From assembly GCF_045679555.1 (NCBI RefSeq), contig NC_092120.1, positions 11,955,805-12,019,804 on the forward strand: a stretch of 64,000 nt of DNA, given 5' to 3'. Below the pieces are notes generated by a model that was not told where the DNA came from, did not search any database, and saw nothing but the letters and a program-made list of their open reading frames with translations. Shown here in pieces: positions 36,019 through 48,319 of the stretch; positions within the stretch are counted from its first letter, which is position 1, and the number at the start of each line of letters is the position of its first letter. The translations under genes were made by a program, and so were the position numbers. Source of the stretch: Salvelinus alpinus. Lineage: Eukaryota; Chordata; Actinopteri; Salmoniformes; Salmonidae.

Positions 36019-36224
36019 CGCGGCCAGCGACTGAACCGAGCCTGAGTTAAAGTGACTTCTATTTAAATATCACTTCAGCAGTTTTGAATTCAGGGGATTT
36101 CTAACTATATTGTTTCTTATAATCGCCAAACAACTGTGTCATGTCTCCATTTACACTTCAACAGGAAACGATGGATGCTAAGGGACGTGACGCCAGAAGG
36201 AATGTTCCAGTGCGCAAATGTTTA

Positions 36225-36239
36225 TGGGAAATATAGTTC
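36225..36239. promoter_or_regulatory. ZNF143/THAP11 (SBS)-like motif
   Basis: Reverse complement reads gaactatatttccca, close to the ACTAYAATTCCCA consensus. It lies between the divergent ptpn23 and gabpb2 starts. Sequence match only. Confidence 0.3.
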
Positions 36240-36453
36240 ACTATATTAGATCAGACTAGTTGTTTCACCAGAGGCTTGAATTTGAAACATCTAGCTATAT
36301 TCAGTATCTTTGGTTAGGCAATAACTACATGACATACTAGTATATCTTATGTAAAGTGATACTAATGTCTCTTATCATCATGTTTGAGCGTGGGAACATT
36401 TGTGGAACATTTTTGCTGCACACTACATACTATTACCACGTCCGGTGTGCCTG

Positions 36454-36466
36454 GCCGCCATATTTG
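36454..36466. promoter_or_regulatory. YY1-like site in the shared promoter
   Basis: gccgccatatttg fits the CCGCCATNTT promoter motif. It sits about 130 bases before a strong 5' splice site (36591) and 440 bases upstream of the ptpn23 start codon, so it may serve the bidirectional promoter. Confidence 0.4.
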
Positions 36467-36540
36467 ATTCTGCAAAAACTATAAATATTATGATGTTTGT
36501 TTAGCTGTCTAGAAGTTACGAAAGTGTAATAAACACACAT

Positions 36541-36590
36541 TCGGCGGCAGAAATTAGAAGAGTTGCACTTTTAGCGAACGACTAGCTAAG
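36541..36590 (+). other. gabpb2: candidate non-coding first exon of gabpb2
   Basis: The segment ends gactagctaag followed by a consensus donor gtaagc at 36591. The first coding exon opens with an acceptor directly before ATG at 37461, so an upstream 5' UTR exon is needed. Its 5' limit is unknown. Confidence 0.4.
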
Positions 36591-37457
36591 GTAAGCAACA
36601 CTTGAAACCCTAATCCATAGTTAGCTGTAGCTAAATATCAACAAACCGTGTAAAAAAAAAAAAGCTCTGCAAACTTAGCTAGCTATCTAACGTTAAGCTA
36701 ACGAGCTAGCTACTTGTAAAACTAAGTCATTGACATTGTTAGCTGTTTATCTAGCTAACTATCTTGCAATGTAGCTAAATACCCAAAACGCAAACGCGAA
36801 ATACTATTAAGATGTTATTGATTATGGGTCGGGGATATGCTTTTTTTTGAAGTCTTGTGAAAATCAAAGCCATCTTCAGTTCTGAATGCTAGTAACTAGC
36901 TAGCAATAATAGTGCGGATGTGGAAGTAGCCAGATTTGGTGCCCACTTTGCCATCCGTAGTTTCATATTCGACTTCCACCGGAACATGCCACCAACCAAG
37001 TATCAAAGCTTATATTGTTGATTGTTACATTATTATATGTATTACTAGCTAACGAGAAAAGTTCAAGCCCAGCTAGTTGAACTGTGCGATAATTCAGTCA
37101 GTGTTTCTTCAGCTAGCCTGTGACTTGACACTGTATTTTAGCAAAATAAATCATTTCACTTTTGCCAAGTTGGTTCTTATTGTTGCCACAATTTCACATG
37201 GGTTCTGACTACGATTGCTTCAAATTTACACAAACGGAATATTTCCTAGTACTGCAATATTTCCTTCAATACAACCATCAACATTACATCAATAAAACAC
37301 ATTGATGCAACATGTTTCGCAGAGCAAAAACAATTCTATTTTGGCAGCAAAAACCTTTCTCTAGAGACTTTTTAGCAGTGCCTGGCTTATATTCACTCAA
37401 GGGGTTTGTCTTATTGTTTTGACACTCTTATGCAAAAGCACTCTTTCTGTCTCCCAG
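36591..37457. other. presumed gabpb2 intron 1
   Basis: AT-rich, with a cluster of gctagcta and taacgtta words around 36670-36780; no coding sequence. Confidence 0.5.
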
Positions 37458-37460
37458 TAG

Positions 37461-40400
37461 ATGTCACTGGTGGACCTGGGGAAGCGGCTGCTGGAGGCTG
37501 CACGGGCAGGGCTGGATGATGATGTCAGGACCCTCATGGTCAATGGAGCTCCCTTCACCACTGATTGGGTAAGGGTCTCACTGTAGGGATACTCACATCT
37601 ACACAATTTATGATTTTACACCGCATGTAGCCTAACACAGAGATATTGTTCCTCAGATCTCTTGCGGTACATCACAAATCTACCTATGTTGCAGTGCTGG
37701 CTTCTTTCACACAATCCAGACACAGTGTTGTAAGGACTGGGTCCTCATAAACCAAATCGTGTCTTCTAGCTGGGGACTTCCCCGCTCCATCTAGCTGCTC
37801 AGTACGGACACCACTCCACGGCTGAGGTGCTTCTCCGAGCAGGCGTTAGCAGGGATGCCCGGACCAAAGTGGACAGGACCCCACTCCACATGGCGGCCAC
37901 GGAGGGCCACTCCAATATAGTGGAGCTGCTAGTCAGTGTAAGGGCAGTAAGGACAGTATTCAGCTGTTTATAAGAAAAACATAACAGTTCTAAATTCATT
38001 AAAGTGACTGACAAACAAATTTTATTTTTTAAATGTTGAATGTTCACCACCCACATTTTGGAATCTAGGCTACCCGTCTCATCTTCCTATCTCTTTCCCA
38101 CTACTGGGGGGGGGTGCGTGCTGTGCTCCCTAGCAGAGCGGAGCGGACATCAACGCTAAGGACATGCTGAAGATGACAGCCCTGCATTGGGCGGCCCAGC
38201 ACGGTCACAGAGAGGTGGCAGAGCTGCTGCTCAAATATGGAGCAGACGTCCACTCCCTCAGCAAGTTTGACAAGACGCCCTTTGACATCGCCATGGACAC
38301 CAGCAACACTGAGCTCATGATACTGTTACAGGTGAAGGGATTGTTGTTTTTATATGGCTCTGATGTTAATTTGTTTTCACAAAAATGCCCTTATGTCTGT
38401 ATAAGAAGGGAAGTGAACACAGATTTTTTTTTATCTAAACACATGCAAGTATGTGCTCTTATCACTGGTTTATGTAACACGTGTTGAGGCCCTGAAGGTT
38501 AAACTGTTGCCCAGTATGTGGGAGGAACTGTATCTGTGTTCTTTTGTTAGATAACATCTTCAAGGTGTGTTTTGTGTATGTACACAGGATGGCATGCAGA
38601 ACCAAGTGAATATGAACCCAGAGCCCCAGTTCATCATCTCCTCTGCTGGGGTCGTGAACCTCTCTGACCTCGTCAACACCACCGCCAAGTCAGGTATGGG
38701 CAACTGGAGCACAGGTTACAGTAAGTTAGGTACAAATTAACTAGAGGTATATCAAATATAACTCACTGACATTTATCATTTATATAAATGGGGAACCTTA
38801 GTTACCACCTGACCTCACCCAAGACACTTCTAAATGGGATGACTTGATTGAGGTTTTTCATTGTCTTATTATTCCAGGAGAATCTGTCTCTACCACCTCA
38901 GTCCTGGCAACACTGGCAGCCCTGGCAGAAGCCTCAGGTCCCATGGGTAAAAATGCAGGTAAGTGATGTCTATGCATAACCATGAGGATAACACTACAAA
39001 TTACTCTGAGCTACTCATGTTACAATTAATAGTACTTTGATCTATATCATATTCTATAAAATGATAATTCTCTGTGCGTTAGGGCTCAGAGTATTATATT
39101 ATAGTTCTTAGACTGCAATGGTAAGTAACTCTATCTTTCCCACAGGCAAATCTGAGGACGCAATCGCTGCAGATTCTGTGGACTCGGCCATTCAGCATGT
39201 AGTGGGCGATGGAGGTCAGAGGGTCATCACCATAGTGACGGACCAACACGGCAACCTGCAGCCAGCGGGACTTGGGCAGCAGTTCTTTGTCACTATGCAG
39301 GGGCAGCAAAGTAAGTAGGAAACCACATCTATTTATACACTCAGTGGCCAGTTTATTAGGCATACCACCCGTTCACGAAAATGGTTCGCTCCTACAAACA
39401 GTAAGTCAGGTCGCTGTAACTTGCTATGAAAAGCAGGTAGACAGGCATCGGGGCATTCAGTTACTGTTTGATTGACTGTTAGAATGGGCAAAACGAGTGA
39501 CCTATGCTACTTTGAGCATGGTATGATTGTCGGTGCCAGGCTCACCAGTTCCAGTATTTCAGAAATGGCTTTTCCTGGGCTTTTCACGCATGACAGTATC
39601 TAGGGTTTACAGAGAATAGTGCAACAAACAAAAAACATCCAGTTAGCTGCAGTCCTGTGGGAAAAAACTTGTTGATGAGAGAGGTCGAAGGAGAATGGCA
39701 AGAATCGTGCAAGCTAACAGGCAGGCCTCAAACAGGCAAATAACGGCGCAGAACGGTTTCTCGGAATGCACAACTTGTCGATCCTTGTCACGGATGGGCT
39801 ATTGCAGCAGACGACCACACCGGGTTCCACTCCTATCAGCTTAAAAACAAGAAAAAGCTTATTGATAGGTCCCTTGATACCAATTGAGCAACATTTGAAC
39901 GCCACAACTTGTAGAATCCATGCCCTGAAGAATTCAGACTGTTCTGGAGGCAAAGGGGTGTCGACCCGGTACTAGATAGTTGTACCTAATAAACTGGCCA
40001 CTGAGTGTATGTTTATTTAGTTTACATTGTGCTCATGTCAGCCTTTTTCAAGACATTACAATGAATGCATTCATGAGTTTGTGTTTTGTTTCTGTAGTGG
40101 TGGCAGTCCCGGCTGGTCAGATCACAGAGGAGGTGGTGGAACAGGAGCCTTACCCCTCTCCTGCACGCAAGAGGAGAATAGAGCCTGCAGCCATCCTAAC
40201 CAGACCCAAAGACAAGGTCAGCAAAGGTCCCCATATTTGTGGCTTGGCATAATATTCTGAAATAGTTTCTCTCCTCTTACTGTGTGTGTCCATTGTTCTC
40301 AGAAAGCGAAGTCAGGGGACAGCAGTCGGGAGCAGCTCCAGAAGCAGCTGCAGGAGGCCAATCGGAAGGCCCAGGAGTACCGCACACAGCTCCTACAGAA

Positions 40401-40770
40401 GGAGCAGGAGGCTGAGCAGTACCGCCTCCGACTAGAGGAGGCCATAGAGCAACAACAGAGCAACAATACCAGTAGCATTGCTGGTTCTACCAGCACAGGT
40501 GTCCAGGAGGTAGAAGAGGAGGTGGTCCAAATGGAAAAACAACGCGAGACAGAGGAGATAGTTGTAGAGGAGGACAAAGTGGAAGGGGAGGAGGACGTCC
40601 CATTTCCGGAAGACACCATTCTGGTTAAAGTGGAGGAGGAGCTGGATTCAGGGGAGGGAGAACAGATAACAGTGGATGATACCGAGGAAACGGAGAAGGC
40701 TTCAACTAAGTTCACAACGACCCCCAAACGGGGGAGAGGGAGGGGACGAGGACGTGGAAGGAGGCGGTAG
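37461..40770 (+). CDS. gabpb2: gabpb2: GA-binding protein beta subunit (ankyrin repeats, coiled coil)
   Basis: Eight exons: 37461-37568, 37770-37937, 38137-38331, 38588-38693, 38878-38958, 39146-39310, 40098-40216, 40303-40770; 1410 nt, 469 aa, all phases match. Start [17 protein letters not shown], then ankyrin repeats: [59 protein letters not shown]. Middle: [14 protein letters not shown] and [11 protein letters not shown], the activation region. The C-terminal leucine-zipper-like helix is [20 protein letters not shown] ... [19 protein letters not shown] beta dimerises and binds the ETS protein GABP alpha to activate housekeeping and mitochondrial genes in the nucleus. Closer to GABPB2 than GABPB1 by the PFTTDW and [19 protein letters not shown] wording as remembered. 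Unusual tail: about 70 acidic residues, then [14 protein letters not shown]. Confidence 0.93.
39338..40007. mobile_element. Tc1-like non-autonomous element filling gabpb2 intron 6
   Basis: Bordered by TA, with near-perfect inverted ends cactcagtggccagtttatt / aataaactggccactgagtg. It starts 27 bases after the exon ending at 39310 and stops 90 bases before the exon at 40098, so it makes up most of the intron. Remnants of a transposase frame ([13 protein letters not shown]) are visible. Confidence 0.88.
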
Positions 40771-41915
40771 TCAAGCGTCCCTCTGTTCTCTTGGTTTTCT
40801 CTCATGATATGTCTTGTTTTATGCTTTTATATTAATATTAACGGTTATTACTTGTTTGTTGTTTTAGAACGATAACGTTGTACTTGTATTTGTAACTAGG
40901 TTTTGAGATAATTTTATTTACTTGCAATACTTTTGATGAAGAAGCCATTGGCGAGCACTTGTAAGCTAACGCTGAGCCCTGCGGGAGGAGTTAAGGATGC
41001 AGATGGCTCCACAGTGTACAAACATTTCTGTGAATTTAGAGAAAGTAAGAAAAAGGTATGTTTGCATAGGAGTGTAAATACTGCAATGTGGGTTTGATTG
41101 CACTGTGCATTCATTCTCCTAAGAATAAGGTTTGCAACACATTCTAAATAGGATATTCAATCCACAGCATTTCCTGTTCATGTCTTCAGCGTCATGTTTA
41201 AAATAGAATCAAGTTAGCTCAAGTGTATAGTGCTAACTGAGAAAATGTATCTGATTCTTCAGAAAATGTTCTCCAAGGCTGGCTAAGTTCTAGTTATTTG
41301 CGTACCTGTGTGTGTGGGTGAGGTCGAGGTGTGGGATATCGGTGTTTCTTTGCTAGATGGCCAGCTTTCTTAAATCTGTCTTGAATATCCTATTCTAGTA
41401 CTATTTTAGCCGCAGACCACTCAGACACTAAGATACTGTAGGTTTTCATTTTTTGTTCCAAGTAGTGTTAGATTTTAATGTGTAAGTTACTGTTATTCTT
41501 AAGCTCTTATTTTTGTTCCTTTTGTAATTTTAAAGCATTACACTCTGTATAGACCAGCATCTGTCAATAGACATTGATCTGTCATCGCACTCCAGTTTAA
41601 ACTAATACTCTCAGAAAAATATTGTTTACATATGCTCTCTTTATATGGCTGGTTAGTTTGACACTAAGTGTTTCTTTATGAACATTATAAAAGCACAATC
41701 AGGGGTTATCTTCCAGTTGGTTAGGAGAAACAAAAATCAAATTTTGCTACAAAATAATGTTAGTGAGAAAATATGGGAAATTGTGGAATACCCCTTTCTT
41801 AAATGTATTTTTAGAATTCAATAAATAAGCAGTTATTGTTATTCTATCCATGCATGCTACTTGTCCTTTTGATTTATTTATTATATGACTATTGCTCATC
41901 GACAAACTGCATCTA
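40771..41915 (+). other. gabpb2: probable gabpb2 3' UTR and flank
   Basis: Unique AT-rich sequence without exon signals. The first good AATAAA is at 41820-41825, about 1.05 kb after the stop. UTR length is inferred. Confidence 0.45.
41820..41825 (+). terminator. gabpb2: poly(A) signal AATAAA, candidate for gabpb2
   Basis: Canonical hexamer in attcaataaataagc; it lies just before the transposon that begins near 41916. Confidence 0.4.
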
Positions 41916-42361
41916 CACACACTGAGTGTACAAAACATTAGGAACACTTGCTCTGTCCATGACAGACTGACCAGGTGAACCCAGGTGAAAGGTATGATCC
42001 CTTATTGATGCCACTTGTTAAATCCACTTCAATCAGTGTAGATGAAGGGGAGGAAACAGGTTAAATAATGATTTTTATGCCTTGAGACATGGATTGTGTA
42101 TGTGTCCCATTCAGAGGGTGAATGGTCAAGACAAAAGATTTAAGTGCCTTTGAACCGGGTATGGTGGTAGGTTTCCCATGTGTATCAAGAATGGTCCACC
42201 ACCAAAAGGATATCCAGCCAACTTGACACAACTGTAGGAAACATTGGGGTCAACATGGGCCAGCATCCCTGTGGAATGCTTTCGACAGTTAGAGTCCATG
42301 CCCCGATGGGGGGGTGCAACTCAGTATTAGGAAGGTGTTCCTAATGTTTTGTACACTGTGT
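41916..42361. mobile_element. Tc1-like element (gtgtacaaaacatta family), copy 2
   Basis: Ends cactgagtgtacaaaacatt / aatgttttgtacactgtg. More deleted than copy 1: the HTH part (gctgggtttttcacgctcaa) is missing. Confidence 0.8.
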
Positions 42362-43307
42362 ATACCTGCAGGCATATACAATCGTATGTGTTTTGAATTA
42401 GTCCTGACTGACTAGTTTTAATGATTTTTTTTGGGTTGCATAAGGTTCACCACACAGCTTCTGTAAGTAATTGGCACAATAGGGCATTTATTTTTTTGTC
42501 TCGTTGAGCCTGAGAGGTTTATTTTAATTTCATATTTTCTCTGGAGGACTGCTTAATAAGCTCGTCCAACCTCACCTCTATTTATAGCATTCATTTCACA
42601 ATGATGTCCCTGGTGACCAATCAGGAAAATTACAAGCAATTTTTTTAACTGCTTAGCTATACATGTACAGTGTCTATTCTGTTCTTTTATACAGCTGTGA
42701 TGGTTTCAGCAATGTACCATAGTACATCAGTCTCTCTATATGGTCAAGGTATGAGCTGTGCACCATGTTTCAACCCAAGAAGCTTAGAAGAAAGAAGTAA
42801 TATAAAGTCCATGTACCTTAAAGGCCCAGGAGTCTTCAAAGGATATTGGTTAGATTCATTTTCCCTTTTTACCTACTGGACATGTATCCTGTAGCTAGTT
42901 TTCTCTACGCCCATTTCTTCCTCTTGTCAGTAAATGGAGGTAAGATAAATGTTGTACCCCAACGGAGGAATCATTCCCCTGCACTGCAAAATTGATTGTG
43001 CAATTCCAATAACCTCTATAAGTCCTACTCATGGCCATTCCCACTCACAGGGGAACATTCCCAAGAAAACTGTTTACGGACCATTAAATAAACTTGCATA
43101 GATTACAGCAGAAAAACTAAAACAGCCCCTTTGGGAATGAAATATAGTCCGTACATACAGTATATGTAAGGTGGCTGAGTGTGTGTAGTAGACCTTAAAG
43201 AGCCACTAAACACACAGATTGGTATGTATGGGGAGGGGGAAGCTGAAAATGTAACATCATTTTCACAATTTCATAATATTATTCCAATCTTATAGTGTGG
43301 AAATATA
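42362..43307. other. intergenic, nothing identified
   Basis: AT-rich, no repeat or gene that I can name. Confidence 0.5.
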
Positions 43308-44246
43308 CAGTGGGGTCTGAAATTGTTTACACCCTTGATAAAGATGAGCAAAAATGAATGTATAAAATAAATAATTCAAATACTGAGGTATATTGAATGT
43401 CAAAAAAGCGGGGGGAAATTATATTATTTTATACTAATACAATTGCTCAGAGAAAAAGATTGTGTTTAACAAGTAATGTTTTTTCTCAAAAAGGTAGGGG
43501 TCAAAATTATTGACACCCGTTTTCAATACCTCACCTTGCAAGGATAACGGCACTGAGCCTTTACATTTTTTTTCGAGAACACATTGGGAGGGATCTTAGA
43601 CCATTCCTCCATACAGAATCCTTCCAGATCATTGATATCCTTCGTCTATGCTTATGGACTGCCCTCTTCAATTCGATTCGCAGGTTATCATTGGGTTTCA
43701 AGTCCGGAGACAGATGGCCATTGCAAAATTTGGTCATGCACACCAGTGGTGGGTTTGGTGTCGAAATGAGAATGCATGAGCAGAAAATAATTCCATACTA
43801 CTGTAAAATATGGTGGTGGATCTTTGATGTTATGAGGCTATTATGCTACCACTGGTTCTGGGGCCCTTGTCAAGTTCAATGGCATCATGAACTTTACCCA
43901 GTACCAGGATATTTTAGCCAAAAACCTGGTTGCCTCAGCCTGGAGGCTGAAACCTTGCTGCAAGCGGATCTTCCAGCAAGACAATAACCCCAAGCACACA
44001 TCAAAATCCGCAAAGAATTGATAATTGGCCCCAAAATCAACATTTTGCAATGGCCATTATAGTCTCCGGACTTGTGGTTTGAAATGTAGACGGCAGTCCA
44101 TAAGTGCAGACTAAGGATATCAAGGATCTGGAAGTTTCAACTCTAAACCCAACAATGCAATAATCAATAACAATGTAATACTAGGAGAAAAAAAACACAT
44201 GAGAAATAAGAAGAATTATGAAGAACACAATAAGTAAGTAATTAAG

Positions 44247-44421
44247 CATACTTGCATTCAGAAAATATTCAGACCCCTTGACTTTTTCCACATTTTGTTA
44301 CGTTATGTGTATAGATTGATGAGGGGGGAAAAACAATTTAATACATTTTTGAATAAGGCTGTAACGTAACAAAATATGGAAAAAGTCAAGGGGTCTGAAT
44401 ACTTTCCAAATGTACTGTACA
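44247..44421. mobile_element. palindromic MITE made of two Tc1 ends
   Basis: cagaccccttgactttttcc ... ggaaaaagtcaaggggtctg pair across a short centre. These are the terminal sequences of the Tc1 family seen at 33885, without any interior. Confidence 0.85.
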
Positions 44422-44619
44422 CGGTCAGTTCCAATACCACATTTACAATGTGAAGGGATACTGGAGTGATGGAGGTGGATATGTATAGGGGTAAGGTGAC
44501 TAGGCAACAGGATATAAGATAAACAGAGTAGCATCAGCTTGTATGTGAGTGGGTGTGTACGTGTGTGTAGGGCCTGTGAGTGTACATAGAAACAATGCAA
44601 AAAATATTAAATATAATTA

Positions 44620-45160
44620 ACATTCAAGATTAACTCAGATACTCAGTGTTGCTATTTTGTTAGCTATTTATCAGTCTTATTGCTTGGGGATAGAAGCTGT
44701 TCAAGAGCCTGTTGGTGCCAAACTTGATGCACCGGTACCGCTTGCCATGCGGAAGCAGAGAGAATAGTCTATGGCTTGGGTGGTTGGAGTCTTTAACAAT
44801 TTTCCAGGCCTTCCTACCACACCGCCTAATATACTGTAGATGTCCTGGATGGCAGGGAGCTCAGCCCAAGTGATGTACTGGGCTGTCCGCACCACCCTCT
44901 GTAGCGCCATGCAATCGAGGGCGGTGCTATTGCCATACCAGGCTGTGAAACAGCCAGTCAAAATGCTCTCAGTGGTACAGCTGTAGAACTTTTGGAGGAT
45001 TTGAGGGCCCATGCCGAACTTTTTTCAACCTCTTGAGGGGGTAAGAGGCGGTGTCGCGCTTTCTTCACAACTGTGTTTGGACCATTTTAAGTCTTTACTG
45101 ATTTGGACACCGAGGAACTTGAAGCTCTCGATCTGCTCCATTGCAGCCCCGTCAAAGGAT
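44620..45160 (-). mobile_element. L2-like LINE 3' fragment
   Basis: On the - strand: GPQILQKFYSCTTESILTGC and FTAWYGNSTALDCMALQRVV, the C-terminal part of the LINE ORF2 also seen in the L2-like copy at 29344-31210. Confidence 0.75.
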
Positions 45161-45337
45161 TCTGTATGGAGGAATGGTCTAAGATCCCTCCCAATGTGTT
45201 TTCTAACTCATAAAACATTTTAGAAAAAGGCTCAGTGTCGTTATCGTCGCAAGGTGAGATATCGAAAAGTATTTGAAATAGGGGTGTGAATAATTTTGAC
45301 CCCTACCCTTTTGAGAAGAAAATATATGACTTCTTAA

Positions 45338-45511
45338 CAGTGCTTGACTTGGATTGAAATTGGTTCCGGTAGTCATTTTGGGTGACGGTACAATTTATAT
45401 TTAGGTGCAGGAGTGCCACAATACTTTTGAGCTAATATTCTATAAGAGGAACAGGAACCTTTGAGGTGCAGGTACTGAGCTCCAGTGAGCTCCTACCCAA
45501 GTTAAGCACTA
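45338..45511. mobile_element. hAT-type MITE with 8-bp target duplication
   Basis: Ends cagtgcttgacttgg / ccaagttaagcacta; flanks cttcttaa (45330-45337) and cttgttaa (45512-45519) differ by one base. Inserted into the right arm of the Tc1-like palindrome. Confidence 0.8.
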
Positions 45512-45689
45512 CTTGTTAAACAAAATATTTTCTCTGAGCAATTGTATTAGTATACAATAATATCCTTCCCCCAAAAATTTTTGCATACAATATAACTATA
45601 ACTATTTGAATGATTTATTTTATACATTAATCTTTGCTACTCTTTATCAAGTGTGTCAATAATTTCAGACCCCACCCTATATAAAACGT

Positions 45690-48319
45690 CAAGTTTTTGA
45701 CTGCACTGTGCCTTTAAAATACTCATGTAATTAATGGGTGCATTTCCTTTACAAGAGTCATTATCAGTTATTGATAATTGATAGTTATTGATCCCCACAG
45801 GTTTATGTCCTTACCATGAGCAGAGAACTCCAAATTACTGTAGTAGAGTGTGTGGATATGGAAATGAATGCCTGCTTCTAACAGGAAGACACACAAAGGC
45901 TTTGTATTTCATGTTCCAATGTTAGTGTATGTGTATCTTTAATAAACAGACAAAGAGAAGTGTTGAAAATATCTAAAATATATTTGGAAAACATTTAAGG
46001 TAGATAATATGAATTACTGAAGACCTCTACGGCTTTTTTGAAAGATATGTAACAGCATTGTACGAAATGGCATAATAACAATTGCTTATTGCTTTACACA
46101 AGCGTTTTAATATTTCACAAAATGATTGTACATAAATGTTTTGAGATGTAATATTAAATAGGTTCCCCATCCCTGTCTGTCTATGCGATAATTATATATA
46201 TCAAGGCACACCATTTGTGTGTCACAGTGAATTGTTATTCTGCATGGTATTGGATCCGTCTCGCTCGAAAGAGCAGCCCTTGCCTGCGGCTGGAGCAATA
46301 GCAGGTGTGTCTAGTGGCCTGATGAGAGCCAGACAAAGTGCCTGGGTTCACACAAATGATACAGACAGCGAGCCACCCCTGCCACAAGCTGAAAATGTGT
46401 TAAAGAGAAAGTGTTAATGTTTTTACCCATATCATGAGCTTGGAAAGGGCATAATTAAAAAATAATAATTATGTTTTTTTCCCTTAACTTTTTGTCTGAT
46501 GTTTGATGTATTAAAACAAAAAACAAAAAAGGTAATGCATCGTAATTACTTTTATTATGAAAGGAAAGAGGCTCAAGGCAAGCATAATACACGTTCAAAA
46601 GAAGGCTCAAACGTTGACAGTGAATACTGTACTGTACCAACTAAATAACAGCAGCATCAACATGCGTAAAGCACTCAACATGCTTGGAGGGGATATTTTG
46701 CAAAAACATGCAAAGACACTTGTGCACAGAAAGGTAACACTAAACTGATACATTGTGATAGGAAAAGACCACAGTTCATCACAAGAACATCACATGTCAA
46801 AGTGTGAAAGCATACTCATTTGGTAGGTGTATGGCATCTGCTTGAAGTGCATAACATATTTTTCTGTCAGCTATTGACTATCTGTAAACATGCTACTCTA
46901 TAAGGCGTACAGTTAAGGAGTTGCCCAAATAAAGAGACACAGATATTGTCCATAAAGGGATAGTCCAAGGTGTGATAATCTGTTCAGATGTAGCACACTG
47001 CTAACATGCCATCTGTGGGCAGTGATATGCTTTATTTTATTTCAGATATGAAAAGGATATTACATAGAACTATAGCAAGATGCTATCTACAATAGAACTA
47101 CTGGTATGAATCTCTTCGACTCATTTCCCTAAAATGCTCATCTAGATGTTCATAATTAGGCACAAGTTACGGCACAGTAAACATTTCAATTAACCTCATT
47201 TGGTCATTCAGATTTATGACTCTGCATCCTTTCCATAAAAAGTGACAAAGTTGTCTATTTGTCATTTTTTTGATTGCAGACATTGAATAGTTAACATTTA
47301 TCCCATTGCTGACATCAAACATCTAAGGCCCATTGAAGCCACCCAAAAAACAATGAAGTCTCTTTAAAGGATTCTTTGAAACATTGTCTACCTCTGTTTC
47401 CATGATGACAAGAAAACAAATAACTTGGGTGACGAGGAAATGGATCTGGATATCAATGGTATGTTATAGGCTGGCTGATGTTGGCTGATGTTAAAGGAAA
47501 TATCTGTCTTCCAATTTCAAAAAGTATTAACCAGCTCAATGAGGGTGAGAGCCTTTGTGAGTGCACACGGCGCTGGTTGGCATAAATGTAACTACATTTG
47601 TTTTTTCTGTGTAAGTGTATTTTTGTTTGAGCAATGCTTGATTGATTGTTTGTGCATCTTGTACCTTGGCCAAAGTGGACAATTGAAGTAAAAGATTCCA
47701 CAGGATACACTGTGTATACACTGAGGACCTTGCCGCAAACAAGCAACTTTATAGCTTCAAACGGCATTCAAATGTTTTTCTTGTTCTTACATGGAGTTTT
47801 ATTCCTTTACTACTACAAGTACACAATTGAAATGTAGGCCTATTTGCAGGAGGAACTGTTGCATAGAGCACCTGTAGCCCTTTCCTGCAGTCGAATGACC
47901 AAAAGTGGTCTCATGGGTGGAATGTTATTCATATTTCTCATACTTTCATAATTAATAAACATCCAGTGTTGCTATGTCAAACGGTTGTGTTATATTTCAG
48001 TACTCTGTGATGTCTATAAAATGTAATATTGAGATGCAAACTCAAAATTGAATAAATTTCAACTCTGTATCTGACATGGTAAAGGTGTCTTATTTTTTTA
48101 AACCCATAACCATGTGTGTGAGGTGTTCACTTTTTTTTCTAAGTAGATTTGTTTAAGACTGCCAAGAAAGATTAAGGGGATGGGGTAGCGAAATGATGCA
48201 ATAGTAGTGGCAACAAGGTAGCCTGGAGAGTGTCTTCAGGAGATAGATTTGATAGGTGTTACAGCAGGTACCTTAGGTGATGCCTATAGTGTTAGACCAT
48301 TTGGTAGAAGATGTTCCTT
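45690..48319. other. intergenic; possibly the ctxn 3' UTR in part
   Basis: No gene recognised. Poly(A)-type hexamers on the - strand (TTTATT on +) at 46551 and near 47030 could end a long cortexin 3' UTR; a + strand AATAAA occurs at about 48051. No direct support. Confidence 0.35.

Larger units (their letters stand above)
43308..45685. mobile_element. Tc1-like palindromic element with long inverted arms, rearranged inside
   Basis: Left end cagtggggtctgaaattgtt; right end caataatttcagaccccacc. The arms pair over more than 300 bases (agggatcttagaccattcct at 43592 versus aggaatggtctaagatccct at 45170). Transposase pieces: HTH side on -, DDE side on + (around 43800-44000, gcaagacaataaccccaagc). 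It contains a Tc1-end palindrome, an L2-like fragment and a hAT-type MITE. Confidence 0.85.
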
